Below, piece by piece: positions 63,482-64,000 of a stretch of DNA of 64,000 bases. The notes beneath the pieces were generated by a model. The model was given only the letters and a program-made list of their open reading frames with translations. It did not search any database and had not been told where the DNA came from. This stretch comes from CAYMTR01 sp964393405 (GTDB lineage Bacteria; Bacteroidota; Bacteroidia; Bacteroidales; Prolixibacteraceae). Both the position numbers and the translations under genes were made by a program. The DNA lies in NCBI GenBank assembly GCA_964393405.1, contig CAYMTR010000010.1, positions 26,112-90,111 of the forward strand. Reading direction: 5' to 3'. Positions within the stretch are counted from its first letter, which is position 1. Every line of letters starts with the position of its first letter.

Positions 63482-64000
63482 TAAAAATGGTTAGAATCAT
63501 GAATCTGATTTCAAAAATATACTTTTATTTTATATAGGGTATTTTTCAAAGGGGGTATGAATGATTTTTTTATTCTTTTTGCAAACTCACACCCTTGTTA
63601 TTTTTGTTCTTTTAATATTTTTATCTGTTTTTTTTGATATAAACTTAATTTTTCTTTGGGTGTGAATTAGAAATAAGTGATTTTTTAAGGTAAATAATAT
63701 GTTTTTTAATGTTTTATTTGATTTTTCCGTAAAGTGAATTATTTTTTGATATTTTTCTTGTGTTAACATTAATTTAATATCTTTTTACTTTTACGTTGTG
63801 TCTTTATATGTCTTTCTGATATTTAGCAGGCGACAATTAAAGATAGACAAATCTCAATGTTTGGTTTTAAAAGAAAATTTACAATTACAAATGTCATTTA
63901 TTGTTTTTCCAAGATTATGAAAGAAGATTTATAAAAATTCAAATATCATTTTTAGAGCCAATACTTTTTCATTTTAAATGAATATTGCAGATATATATAA
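63482..64000. other. 519-bp AT-rich tail region without a clear gene
   Basis: No convincing gene; the longest open frame (63587-63769, minus) is Lys/Asn-rich low-complexity. A minus-strand TATTTTTG (63512-63519) could be a -7 element for the porin-P-II-Amt cluster, with a leader of about 90 nt, but the nearest TTTG (63547-63550) is 27 bp away. Confidence 0.6.

Noticed and set aside
63841..64000. Short frame from the ATG near 63859
   Set aside because: About 25 codons of AT-rich sequence without a ribosome-binding site or family resemblance.

Overview
The window reads as one chromosomal segment of an AT-rich, probably anaerobic Bacteroidota (Bacteroidales/Marinilabiliales-like) bacterium. Supporting signs are Bacteroidota promoters (TTTG, 19-21 bp, TAnnTTTG) before several genes, few Shine-Dalgarno sequences, TonB-dependent receptors, the DUF6452/DUF6048 pair, an RprX/RprY-like two-component system, the long three-domain form of IspG, and anaerobic enzymes (PreA, indolepyruvate:ferredoxin oxidoreductase). 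I see no insertion sequence, prophage or CRISPR array. Gene calls rest on reading the translated sequences and motifs; no database search was possible.

Layout. 1-9.4 kb: 3' end of preA, a 50-bp perfect palindrome, initiator tRNA-Met with a textbook promoter, a nitroreductase, a TonB receptor with a His-rich partner, an orphan solute-binding lipoprotein, an MBL hydrolase, and the DUF6452/DUF6048 pair. 9.6-28.2 kb: mostly housekeeping (leuS, YitT, M23 peptidase, purN, acpP-fabF-rnc, rprXY, lepA, yebC, LAB_N membrane protein, nucleotide-sugar epimerase, ispG, a soluble histidine kinase).

28.4-45.4 kb: a hexuronate regulon. Two minus-strand operons carry kdgK-eda-uxuB-like SDR-PfkB kinase, then binding lipoprotein-LarA homologue-gnd-exuT-uxaE. 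A divergent lacI-type regulator is followed by uxaC, and kduI-cupin-kduD lies further on. A perfect 14-bp palindrome (TGCAAACGTTTGCA) overlaps the -33 element of the kdgK promoter, and a 13/14 copy lies just before kduI, which ties the blocks to the LacI regulator. No mannonate or altronate dehydratase (uxuA/uxaA) is present. The nickel-dependent-type LarA homologue, the second sugar kinase and 6-phosphogluconate dehydrogenase suggest an alternative exit: mannonate to gluconate to 6-phosphogluconate to ribulose 5-phosphate. The kdu genes, kdgK and eda would handle unsaturated uronates.

45.4-64 kb: an intergenic region with a second long palindrome, a NatAB-like ABC exporter, a thioredoxin-fold protein, an SPFH protein with an unusually strong ribosome-binding site, and a ZIP transporter. 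Next comes a ModE-like regulator, a TonB receptor and a large membrane protein fused to a THEP1-type NTPase, which is a candidate uncharacterised uptake system. It is followed by an exported cyclase-family lipoprotein, a SIMPL-domain protein and iorAB. The window closes with a nitrogen locus (porin, P-II, Amt, P-II, Amt) containing a long interrupted inverted repeat between the two P-II/Amt units.
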